64,000 bases of DNA, from assembly GCA_013433145.1 (NCBI GenBank), contig CM024171.1, positions 10,602,065 to 10,666,064 of the forward strand, written 5' to 3'. The notes under the pieces are model-generated. The model searched no databases and had not been told where the DNA came from. It saw only the letters and a program-made list of their open reading frames with translations. Of the stretch, positions 25,932 to 39,000 are shown in pieces; within the stretch, counting starts at the first letter, position 1, and each line of letters starts with the position of its first letter. Made by a program: the position numbers and the translations under genes. The DNA comes from Ascaris suum. Its lineage: Eukaryota > Nematoda > Chromadorea > Rhabditida > Ascarididae.

Positions 25932-28900
25932 ATTGTGTGCCTCAATTCGTTTGATACGCCCTCTTTACCGTTCATTAAATTTAACTCAGCAACGCCTAAG
26001 CACTTCATCATGTGAGCATAATCAATGAACAAATTCCAATCCAAAACAACGATATACTGCCTAACAGCTTAGTAAGACAAGTACGTTTTAAAATAATTGC
26101 ATGTCGAGAACAGCTCTAATATAAATTTGATTAACATCGAAACCGGTTTTAATCCACTACCACACGGACATGGGTAAAGCCTTGTCCCCGCATCTACCAG
26201 GCGAGTGTTCTTATCGCCCTTTGCCCCTCTCCCCACCTGGTAATAAGGTTTAAGCTATCCAAATACGGCTATGGATTCAACTCTTTTCCGGTCCCCGTCG
26301 CGACCGAAGCCATACTTAATTCCGACCCCGAAAAATGCGCCTGGTCTGAGAAGCATCCACTTCAGAAGGGGGGTCTATAGTCGACGCTACACGAATGTAA
26401 CTTAATTCATCATTCTCACACATACCTTGCAGTAATGTTCCATCAACAAAATAAACCTACATCAAGCAATTCAATATAAACACTTTGCTTATTTCTTCTT
26501 TTTAGAAGTGAAGGTACAAATATTTAACGCAACAATGAGTAACTTGAGGAGTTGGCGCGCTGTGTCTTATGCAATTGCTCACTTCATCAACAATTACATG
26601 ACTTATTAATAAATAATAAAATATATTCTCGATGCCATCAACAAATCTTTCAAGAAACATTTGTCGCTCAATGAGTCGACAAGTGTAAAATCGATGCAAC
26701 TTTTGCCGTTAACAAACTTCCATAAATAGTAATTTAATGTTTACTGTATTTATATGTTTACAATTGGTAACGTTCTAACACAAACAACATGAGTATTTCA
26801 TATCTTAGCAAAATTTTATTCCAACGCGTCGATGGGGTAAATTTATTATTTAAATGTAAGCAAATAGATGAATACCATTTTTGTTATTGCGTCATCTTTT
26901 ACTCTGATAGAAATGTATCAACCGCCCCGCATGTTGATGGATCGATGTAGAAGACAGTGCACGAGCTGAACAGCCTTGCAACTTTTGCTTACTGGTTGTC
27001 GGGTTGAAGCCATCGAACAGACAGAAACACCGCGGACATACATATACGCACAGACAGGATTGCCATGCACATAGGCACATTGTCATGCGCTTCGTACATG
27101 CAAGTTTATCAAGCACATTGTGGAGATTAATTTGAAGATAAAATGAAACTGGAAGTAAATTCTGGCAGAAGGAGGTGACAATTCACCTTTTACCGAGAAC
27201 CTATTTAAGTAAGGAAGTTAAAGTGGGTAAATCACACAAAAATATTAAGACAAGTGACTCTGATGCAAAACCAAATCATCGTTCGAAAACACATCAATCA
27301 CAATAATTGTAGACCTCAATTAGCACGAGTTCAAGCTCAAGAACTGTGGCACATTCAACAAACACGGAAATGAAGCGCACAAACCCTTCCCTATTACAGC
27401 AGCAACAAACGCTAGCACACACTTCGCACCGTCCCATCTGTTTTTGGCAACATGCATCAACTTGGAAAATTCAAATTTTGGGTCATTGCCAAGAGTTTAC
27501 GTTATAGGTGCCATCATTATGAGTGAACAAGCGCGCGTCACATTTGAGTGTACAACATTATGCTCTTACACCTGGACTGTTGTGCAGGTAAGAGTATATT
27601 GATTTGCATTATTATAGAAGACACCGTTAAATGCAATAGTGCCGAAGAGTGGCCCTAAATGGTACTAAGTGGGGGGGGGGGGTGGAAATATGGTATAAAC
27701 CTGAAAGGCAATAAAACGGGAAGTATAAATGTAGTTTAGTAGTAATAGTAACAGATAGTCTGGTGATTAGTGATCATATCATATAATTCAATAATATTTT
27801 GATGGAACAGATACAGCCTGAAAAATTGTAACTGCTGAAGCAATAGATCAAAGAAATAAACCGCGTCGTTTGCAACTTTTACAGCACAATATTTAGTTAT
27901 TTGAAGGGAGGACAAAGCAAAGTGAGGCACGAGGTTGGTGGTAAACAGTTTTGTAAGTTATACAGTTTTGCATCATCAAAGACTCGACGTTAGGTATGCG
28001 CTCCTAATATCTCTTTCTTTTTTGAGCAGGTAATGACGTTCACTTTCATCAGTCAAATTTACCGCTGTTTCGTTCAAGGAGACCACTTCCTTTTGCAGCC
28101 AGTCATTTCCCACGAGTGCGCATGTTTAAGGTGGTTGCCATGAAACGTCAGAGATTCAGTGCCGTTGCCGGGTCTTATATGTTACATGGTGCTATATTAT
28201 TGTTTTAGGGTGAGGGGAGGAGGTTCTACTTGGCGGCATATTCTTGCGATACGGTATTATTGAGACAAGTTATGGTGATGATCTCGTGGCAGACAGGAGC
28301 TCATCTTCAGACGAGCACGGTCGGGAATTGTTCGGCAGAGACAATGCAACTGTTGCACTCTCAGTGTTTACTCTCTCGCTTTATTGCTTCTTTGTAATAA
28401 TCCGACGTTTTTGTGCGAAATTTTTTATATATTTATCCAAATACAACGTCAGATGGTTAAATAACTGAATGAAAACAAATAATTTGGTGTTACTGATATG
28501 GTTTCACCGGATTATACCTCAGATTGCAATGAAAACCTGTCGCGGAGGGGGAGGGGTCGGGGATGGGGGCATGAGAGAGCTCTTAGGTACCCTGATTGCT
28601 ATCACCTGATTAAGTTTGTCGAGGGTCGTCGAGGCGAGTGCAGCCAGAAATAGTCTCACCATTCGCGTTCACTCAGCCCGATAGCTTTCAGTGGGAATTT
28701 CGAGGCAGAAATTTAGGAAGTGAGCAAAATGAATGAATGAATTAAATCACTTGCTTTATTTCTGAACACGTTAGAATGATTGCATGTAATTTATCGATGA
28801 TGCAGCAGAATCATCTATCAACTAAGTGACAGCCGCTTCGCAAGTCGGCAATTTTGCATCTTTGCTAACCTTATCGCATACCTTTATTTTATGTGAAGCT

Positions 28901-30043
28901 GGCAGTAACCAATCGCTATTCACTTGCTTAGGCTTCAGCTTAAGAAACACAGTGGGTGCTTTGTTCATATGACGTTTTATTTGTGTTTTTTTTTTGGATC
29001 CATTTATTTTTTATTGATTGTGTTTCCTTTTCGATTTAGCCCAGTATATACTTCGAATAGCGTATGGGGAATATCTACGATTGCATGGTCCCTCTGCAAG
29101 TGGTATGTTTTCCGTGTATTCTCCGGTCTCATATCTGCAGCCCATTAATTGAATGCCTTTTGCGTTACATTAGTGGACATGAGGCAATAGTGTGCCTCAA
29201 AAATAAACTTGCGCACCTTCATGTACTAAAAAAACTGAATATCATCCTATACTTTAGCTGAAAACCGCTGTTGGTTCGAATTATTTCCGAAGTGCACAAA
29301 GAGAAATGCCCTCAATTTTCTCCAATCAATGTGCATCCGAAATCATGAAAACAGTGCCGATTATGCGAAACAACAAACTGACTTTGCCAACATCGAATGA
29401 TACAGCTCCACCTTCATTTCACGACCCTCCTATGTTTCTTCTCAATTTCCTTGAACAACGCCGGAAAGAAAACACCGGAATTCCGGGATCGGTACCGGAA
29501 TTCCAGTGCAGCATTGGTATGGTAATTGCTTTCGACACTACGTAGTGACTAGTTTTCGGCATTAAATGAAGGGTCGAAGAAAGAGGAGAAGGAAAGGGTT
29601 TGGGAAGAGAGAGGCGGAGATGAGTTGACTGCAATCTTTTAAATATTAAAGGGGGGTGGGGTGACTAGATTGTTGGTTAGTTCCCATTTCTTTAAGCATG
29701 CGATTTTCATGAAATCTTAGATGTAGACATAAAAGTATAGGTTTGATACGTAGGCCTGAACGAAGTACAAGTAATGCACTCTGTTAAGGAATTACTTCAG
29801 GCAATAAGGTTGAAGAGTTTAACCTGTCACTCTCGTTGTAAGTTGTAAAACAATTTTTGACGGGGTCACAATAAACTGAAGTAGCATAGTGTGTCATCTT
29901 CGCTTTTCCACTCGTTTCGTGTTGTTTTGTTTCTATTACCTCCGTTCTTATGTTCAATTCCATTCGAATTCAATTAGCGCCAATGTTCACACCAAAATTT
30001 TGTGCAATACACATAAATAAAGAAATGCTTTAGGGAGGAATGA
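25932..30043. promoter_or_regulatory. Divergent intergenic region between PPM1G and DAGL
   Basis: About 4.1 kb separating the start codons of PPM1G (minus strand) and DAGL (plus strand), so it must carry both promoters. No exon was recognised. It includes a 12-base G tract at 27671-27682 and a locally GC-richer block around 26160-26400 that contains short inverted segments (ACCAGG near 26198, CCTGGT near 26237). No specific transcription-factor site is convincing. Confidence 0.5.
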
Positions 30044-33000
30044 ATGCCGTCGTTGGTTGCGTTCGGACGTAGGTGGAATATCGCGAGTGACGATTTCGTC
30101 TTTCCTGCACTCTCAGAGGCATTCATTCGATTTGCATGGTTGGTCTTCACTATTATTCGCATGCTTCGGAACAGTTTTTTTGAACTGTAATATAGAGTAC
30201 GTCAAGAACTAAAAATGTACAAGAAGGAAAACGAAAAATTTAAATGCTCCACAGCTTAGCCGTCAAAATGAATGTCTGAAAAGTCACAACGATACATGCA
30301 TTGATTTTGCAAAACCTCAACCGAAAATTTGCATATGCGATGCATTTCTTGTTGTCCTAAAGTATCAAGTAGGTTTTATTTATGCGGAAAATTTGCACGA
30401 GAGTTATGATAAGCTGTTACCAACGATGGTCGCCACCAATGCTTTTGTTGTTCGCAAGGTGCATCCGCCGAAGAAACTTGCATAGAATTTAGCAAAGTCT
30501 GAATGCGCTTTTTCGAAACTATTTTGCAAAAATTTTTCGGTTGTTCCCCTTTCCCTCTCCCCCCCCCCCTCCCCCACACCTACAAAAATTGCTTTAACAA
30601 TGAAAGTCCTCTAATGCGCGATATACTGTGTTATATTTGCACTGCTTGGACAATGTACACCTTAGATTTGCATGAATCAATGATGTTTGATAGATTTTTC
30701 GGGCAGGTCGATGGCATTTGAAGGTAAACGAAATGCACCTTTAAAGCGGGTTGATCAACTCAGCCTACTTTCGATGTTTATATTTTGAAGAACCGTAACA
30801 TGGAATACACCTTTTATCGATTGCTATCATTTCGTTCTCCCTGATGGCTGTGCATTATTGATAGGGCGATCGTCTATAATTAATCGATCGATAATTTTAA
30901 GGGGAGTTAAATGGCATTAAGTAATATAGTGTTTCGTGTAAATATTCATTGATCAAAATGGTTACTTACAAGTATCATTTATGGAAGTTAAAAGAATTTT
31001 AGTGGAACGTCTTTGTAGGGTCGTGTCGGCATGTGTAATCTTCGTGCTGAACAATCCGCTGGGCTGTCCATCGTGGGACTTTGTCGCTTATCTCTTTTTA
31101 CTGCTCGGGCTCAATGTCGTCACGCTGCTTTGGTGCATCGCGTTGGCGTACGTCAGTTCGAGAGGCTCAATTCTCGAACCACGACCACGCCGTCACGTCG
31201 CAACGCTGCTCTACATCCGCCTTCCACTATTCCTAGTCGAGTTCATATGCACCGTCGTCTCTACTTTGCTTGCCTTTGGTTAGTAATAATTCGCCTGTTT
31301 TACCGTCTATCAAGCTGAAAGGCAGTGACATTTGTAGCGCCCCAAGACTTACATACATTTGAGGAATGGGCTTACAAATGGGATATTGCGGCAACTTCTT
31401 TTTTTGCATTGTGACCAATCTTCGGTGTGCGTTATGCAGTTATTAAAAACTTCGCGTTTTAAGGTTTATTCTGCAGAATACATAAAACAAACTTGTGTGT
31501 ACTTCTGAACAACCGTTGAGAGGCTCCGGATATGACAATACTATCCACGACACCGAAAATAAAGTAAACTGCTCAGTGAGGGGCGACCAAGAAGTGAGTA
31601 AGAAGCTTTATAACCGAGTAATGGTGTTCAGCGAATTATCAACGCTACTTTGGCGAATTGTTTTTTGTTGCCTCGGGAGTGGTTTTTCCGGAAAGCGAAA
31701 AAAAGGGGAAGAGACGCCGGGAGCGTGAAAATTTTTGAAAAAACAGAGGACTAGATGGACAGCTGAGAGTGCCCGGAAATCCGTTTTTTTTTTCGAAAAA
31801 CGTCTACCGAAGAAAATTGGAAACCGGAAATGTGATTCCCGATGCCTAAGATTTCCGTTTTATCCGCTTTTACGTATAAAAGAATGTTTATAGACTTTGG
31901 AAAAACATTTTTCTTATTGAACGTTTGCGGTAGTTGCACTCAGAAGCAGAATGAAATGGTGGCAAGTTGATCGTTATCACTGGTATTTGATTAATTTTAA
32001 ATGCAATTATATTCATTATATTGCCTTCTAAGGGACATCTAAGCAGCTGTAGGCATCATCCAATTTTCTTGCAATCACTGTCGTACATCAGCGGTATGGA
32101 ACTGCCATCACTTAAATTTTATTGCACTGATGCCTTGCCGATCATCAGCGTTGCACTTCTGCCAGCCGCTTATATTTAATACAGAGAACTCTCATCTTTT
32201 GGGTTTATTTTATGCCATTCGTTAAGGCATGAAACAATACAGTTTGATTATCGTTTTTAAAAACGTGAACGAAATCCACGAGAACGCATTGCTTTTCCTC
32301 AAGTATAGGCCAGAATTTATCAATATTTTCCGTTGCGAATTACATAGAGGAATATTGAGCAACATAACGCTTCAGTTTGTGAGAGCTCGAACTCATTGTT
32401 TTATTCATTTCTTTAGGTTTGTTCTTTTACAGTAATATTACAGGTTAAAGGATTTAGCCTGGGATGCTGTAGGAACTATCGGTAGTTATTATGATCACTC
32501 ATTGTTAAGCTTGAACTGATTAGTGATAACATTTTTAGAAAGCAATGATCTGTGCCATTTGGTATTCGGGGTACGAGTGAGCGTTCTCCTGCAGTGGGCG
32601 CTTATTTTATCGGTGTTTTTCGGAGTTGCGATCGTTTTCAACCCATCGGGCGATAGTCATATTGAACATTCGCTTACTCACGAACGCCGATCATGGACAC
32701 GTCGTCTTAAGTTGGTATGTCAATTTCTTAGCTATATTTTTGTGGCTTGCACCTAACCGTCTTTCATTGCTAGCTGTACTTCTTTTACTGCCCCAGCTGC
32801 ACTCTCTTACTGCCAGATATAGTGCACAGAACACGGATGATGAGTAATGCCACTCATTATTGTAATGATAGTTGTTCACGCATTAGAATTTTGCGGGGAT
32901 GGCTTGATTCGTTGCTAGAATGCGGTAGGTAAGTAAAATACACAACAGTAAAGGTATGTCGCTGAAAAATTACCATCGAAACAATTTTATCGTTATGCAT

Positions 33001-36000
33001 CTTGCAAGAATGACATCATCCCGTTGGATAATTAAACCTTTTCTGGGGATTGATAACACTGTTAGGTTGAGTGTTTATGTTAGTGCTGAAAATGATGCGA
33101 ATACAACCTTGATACAGATTCTGGACTAATAGCTTTTCGCTGATAAGGCAGTGATTGTCGTCCTCATCTGTCGTTTTGTATCTGCTTGATTCTTCAGTTG
33201 TTTTTTTTTTTTTCTAAACAGTCTCGTCTTTCCTGTTGGTCGGTTTACTGTTGCAGTACATCTGTTGTGTTTGAGTTACCCTTGGTCACCTTGTTAGATG
33301 GATTGGAATACCAAATCCGAGAAGACATCTTTGCTTGGCAACAGAGCAGTTAAGCTATTCATGAGCCCAGTTCATGTTTTTAAATCCTACACATGTGTAT
33401 CGATGGCAATTCCTTTGGGGAGGCGCATATGAGCATCCTAGCCGCGTATCGAATCGCGATTAAATCTCATACCCGCCCTCTGCTGCGTTCCACCCGCACC
33501 CCACTCTCTTCTCTAGCTCTCATCCTCTGTTTTTGAAGTTAAGGCAGGGATAGGGTCATGCATCATTGTGCAAAGGCATTCATCGTGTTTCACCTTCTAT
33601 ACGGCTTCGAGTTGAAGTGTTCAATCGGGCAAGATGAGTTAATGCGAACAGCTCTCGATGATATCGCAACTTTGGTCGCATCGTTCTTTGCCGACGTCGA
33701 CTTGGTGGCATCGGATGTCCTGGCTGGCCTCTTCCTCTTTGCACACTCTCCTGGAACTTCGCAACCTCCTCGCACACCTCCACCCATCACGCAGGTTTGC
33801 TTCAACCCCAACACTTGAGCTCCGCTCTTGTGATTGCTTTGAGAATTACTCTAGGAGGGATGGAAACATTGCACTGTAAATGATATCTGAAGACTGCGGC
33901 TGAGGTACGACTTGCGGGTCGGTGACTTTTGAATGGTAAGCCCGATTTGTTGAAACTGTTTCTAAAAGTCGAGATCTCCTATCCGTATGTTTCTAGTCCG
34001 AATCCTTGCGTAACAAAGCAACTAAATAAGAGGACTCATCTTATATTGCCAATAACTGGAGCAGAGTAATACCTGGAGCCGTCCGTCTATTTGCGAAAAA
34101 AGTTCTTCGACGTCCGTTAGTTTGCTTGCATTATTAACAGGTGGATATATAGTCGTTTCAGGCTCCAACCTGGATGACAATTGAAAACGCTCGTCGTATG
34201 ATGGAATTTGCAACTGCAGTCTATGGCTGGCCCGCATATATGCTCAACAATTGCGGTTGCTGTGCTTGGTGGAGATTGTGCACAAAACTGGATTGTTGCA
34301 AGAAGTGCAGGTTTATAGGCAAATGCTTTGCAAGTGATTTCGGTGCATTGCTATGAATGACTGAAAGGAGCAGTTGATGGATTTCTGTTGCATTGTTCTC
34401 GTTAACTAGGTTGTGAATGCCTATTTTGTTACCTAAGTTACAATAGTGAAAGTAGATACGCTTGCTCAGAAGTTTATAAAATTGGCAGAGCAGATTTTGC
34501 TGTGCAACAATCAGCCATTTAGGGCAGCGTTTCTTTTGCCTGAAAGGTTTTTAGAAGTGAGTTGTTATTTATGCAACGCGTAGTGGGAGTTGTATTATGG
34601 TTTCTTAAAAGATATTAGTCTTCTGGACCTGCTCTCAAGAAACTTGGGTCGCAGTTGCCTTCTCGATTGCTTTTTATTACAAGGTATTATCATAAGTTGG
34701 TGGCAGCTTTTATTGTTAGGCATTAGGCATATTCGATTTCCGCTTTTGAATTTGCTTTGTTGAATTAAACAGCCTGAGTTTTTCGCTTTTTTCTGATACG
34801 TAAATATCAACATACTTTGATGGCCTGCTCACCAGATGTCACTCACATTTTCTGAGTTGTGTGGAGAGGTTGGAAGTTTCGGCCCTTGAACTGTCAAATC
34901 TAGGTGTAAAAGTCAAGAAAAAGAAAAAAGATTGACTTAACCACTCGTTCGAACTCACTAAGTTTCGTGTGCTTAATGTTCCCTTGATTTTTCAGTTCTG
35001 CCTCATTTTTTGATGTTACTTCCAGGTAAATATTGAAGCACACCTGAGAAACTACTGTAACATGCACTTTTGCGTTTCGTTCATCCGACCAACCGATTTC
35101 GTCAATTCCATCAAACAATAAAGTGTTCTGAATAATATGTTCATTTTTTAAAATTGCCCCCGACAACCATCATAGAAAGTTCTTGCAAAATGTTTGTTCC
35201 TTTCCAACAGTTTTAAATGAGAATCGGCGAGATGAAAGGTGCACACAGATGATTACTTTTTCCATCCGAATCGTTTGAAAAAAACTGGACAGGTGCAATA
35301 TGGGTGTTGATTTTTTTAATACCTTTAAATGTCCATAATTTCCTCCGAAGTCAATTAGGCAATCTGAATACTGCTACAAGAAATCAGGCTGTGGTATGAC
35401 GTTGTGCCCACCATGTTCCAAAGCTGTGCTTACTATCATCCTTCACTTGAAACTGCAAACGGACAGACAGACAAACACGTACATGCCCACAGACATGGTG
35501 TTGTCGTAATGCGTTTTGCAATCACAAGTTTGCAAGAGCTCATAGGAAAGGTGTCATGCAGTGAACTCTCAAGAGTAAATATTTTCGGCGAATTTCTAAT
35601 GGACGAAAGACAAGGAAATTGCTGAAAGCGGGTTGTTGAAGTGTTCCCACGTTCGATAGTTAACATCGTTTCGAAGGTTTCAATTTTTTTTAGGTGTAAC
35701 GAGGTGTTGATAGTGGAAGATAACTGCTGTTTATGCGGTACGGCGTCCTTCGTCCTAGTCTCGAATTGCCCGAGGGCCGACATCTTCTTTATCTCGTTCA
35801 GAAATCGTCTCTATCAAGTAAGTCTTTTCAATTCTGCTACCGCCTTTTTAATTTAAACAAATAATGATGACCGACTACTGTAAATATCCCCTTGGGAAAT
35901 TGATCAATGGAAGTTCATCATAAAAACGCCGTTGGTCTGCACATCTGCAATGGTGTTCTTTGCAAGGCGCATTAGGGGGACTCGAATTTCGCCTTCATGA

Positions 36001-39000
36001 CTTTTCAGACAATCCTCGTGACTTTTATACAGCAAAGCACGGATCAAGAAGCAATAATATACTCGGATAAATGGTGTATATTGCGCAGGTGGTAAAGGTT
36101 GAAGGCCATAAGTGTGCACATAACATGTTGCAGGCGTATGGCTATACATTAGTCCACGCCTCCAGGCTCGGAGCGAGCCTAGCCGTAAGGGCTACCCATA
36201 TCAAGATTCAGCATGGCCATGGTTCGGAACTCTGTGAGACCTTGACTCTGAGGCTAGGTTCGGCGCTGACCCTGAAGCCGAGGTCCTGCTAATGCCAACG
36301 CACAGCCATCTGCATTTACCATGTCACTTGCTGCTCACAGCCTTCAACCTTTACCAGCTGTGTAATGCGCACATACGTAACTGCTGCCTTGTTCCTGCTC
36401 AGTTGTCGAAAGTGAGCCTCTTGTTAGCGCTTGAGTAGATTTTCGGACCAGTATGCTGTCGAACCGACAAGTCTGTGCTTTCAATCCTGGGACCAGTCGA
36501 TCCACTTATCGACAGTTGCGCTTTTGTCTGAGAGAGCGCCAGTTCGCTTTCTTCCCTTGTCTTCTGATCGTGATGCACACCACTTTTCTAGCTGGTTGTG
36601 ACGCCATGAGAGTGGCAAAAAAAAGAGAAGAGCTGAGAAAATCGTGCATTAAAGGATGATTGTATTTGCATTTTGAAGGAGTGAATTTCGTAGGATGTTC
36701 CAATGTCGATGTCGCGAAGTGGCCATTGACTGTTCTTTGTTGCGTCGTTGCTGCAACATTTGAATGTATTGTGAAAACGCGGCCACTTTCTCAGGCCTGA
36801 TTATGCGGCCAGTAAGCGTGCTTGAGTAACTGTGGCATTGAATTCAGTTGCACTAAATTACAGGTGCCATTTGTGGTGCTAGCGGATCCGGTCTCAGAAA
36901 GCATAGTGATAACCATCAGAGGTTCAGCATCACTAATGGATCTGGTCACCGATCTCTCGCTGGACGACGAGGTATTCTCGGTCGACGTCGATACGGATCC
37001 TATTTTGAGGCACGACCAACAGCTTGAGGGTTCTGGCGAGGTTATTATATTTTGTTTTGCGTCTTCAAACTGATTGCAGATTGCACACTTTGGTCGCAAT
37101 ATTACTTTGATATTAAACATGCTCACATCGATGGTTATGGTAGAAGACGAACGAGTCAACAAGATTCGTTATGATATCGCAATGACAGGATAACAAAAGC
37201 CCCACATGCTTACCACCCAGGTGCAACTAAGTAATGCCTATGGGCCACGTGGCATTCGTTGATTAAGAATCTTGATGATCGTACGAATAGCAGCACACAC
37301 GGTTTCTGTTGGTTATTGAAAGACGGGATCAATAATTGATGCGTTTTGCTGTTTTCAGGAGGTGAGAGTACATCGTGGTATGCTGCGAAGTGCACGTTAT
37401 GTTTTAGACACACTCAAGGAGCACAATGTGCTAGAAGACCTCAGGGTACTGTATCCAAATTATGGGATTACTGTCTGTGGTCATTCGTTAGGCGCTGGAG
37501 TTGCGACGCTTCTCACTCTTCTTTTGAAGTAAGTCACTTCCGACGGCCGGTTCCTTTTCAGGTTTAAAGCTTGCGTAGAATTTTGCTGTGTCTGAAGTGA
37601 TTCTATGCATTGCAAACCTCACTGAAATACTTAAGAAAATTGTTGTGGGCAAGATTTTCTTCCCTCGTGCTCTTTAAATCTTTTTAAACAGCATTCATAT
37701 CAGTGATACAGCTGCATTCGCGAAGTTCACTGTCGTTGTATTCCGTTGAGGTATGGTAGACTTTTATAAATGTTGGCAAATTGAAATACAGTCTAAGTGT
37801 AATGTAGTTTCATTTTGAGAGCCAAATAGGTGCACTACTGTGCCACCTTACGGTTGCAGTTATTTACTTCCTTTCAGTTGCATTTACGCTTGAAATGCGG
37901 TACAGACGAGGTTTTCAAATGCTTTGAAAGTGCACTATGACGTCATGCAAAGCATTAGTGCAAGTGTGCAAGCACATGGAGTAAATGAAGTTTCAACGCG
38001 CAAATGTTTCATTGTTCATGCGTTTTTTTTAAATTTTTGATAATGTAATCGTGCGAATATGTGTCTCTCCATCTAGTAGTTTCAATTCGAAGCACAAAAT
38101 CTTTGGCGAAGAAAATTAAAGGTTTTATGACCCAACAGGGTGAGGTTTTAATTCCCGATTTTGTTACTGTTTGATATCTTTCGCATAAAGTAACTCAGTT
38201 AAAGATTCTCTAAAACTTCCTAATGAATTTCATTTAGCTATCAGTCGAGCGTCACAAGACGGTAAGTTTTTTATTGGTTGCTTTTACATCAACCTTTTTT
38301 TTTATATTCTATGATGAAGTACATTAATAGTATAATGAGCGTAATTCGTTACTATTTTGCAAGCATGTTACAATTGTAGTTTAACGGCATTTGTGCAGTA
38401 CGTTACGTTTTGTAATCTAATGAGAATCAACTCTTGGGTTGCTGCATAAATTTGTGCAATTTTTTGTTCGTCCAGCTTTTTGTTTTTCTTGTGGAAATTG
38501 ATTTTCCTCATTACCTATGACCTGTCTAGTGCGAATAAACATACTTTCGAGTCCTTGTCTGAAGAAGTCAGCTGTTTTGATCCCAATCAGGTTCGCAGCC
38601 ACGTTTCCAACTCGATGATTCCATCATGAAAAATACTGTTAACACGCTTCGGAGCGAGCGGAAAAAGCAATAATCAGGCTGAACATTGGTCGGTGATTAG
38701 AACTGGCGCGGGAGAAGCTTTCGCCTGAACTCACCTACTAAAGTTTTATGTCCTTAACATCGGTTCTGACGTTGTTGTCTATGAGGGAATTGTCAGGCAT
38801 CAAGATTGAGTCTCTGCCCACTCCCCCGTCAAATACAATTGAAAAGCGACATCTGAGAAACGCTAGTTGAATTATTTCGTCATTCTAGAGCTATTTATCG
38901 AACATTCGCATTAATCAGTCAAAAAGCTTCGCAGACATTGAGCCTCGCTGAATTTTAACTCATCACCTTCCTTATCACCATTTCATTGCTGTTCTTCCTC

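Noticed and set aside
31003..31018. DAGL exon 2 starting at the TTTTAG acceptor (31003)
   Set aside because: Exon 1 (30044-30138) ends with two nucleotides of a codon; only the TAG ending at 31018 restores phase and gives the expected residues after the first membrane segment.
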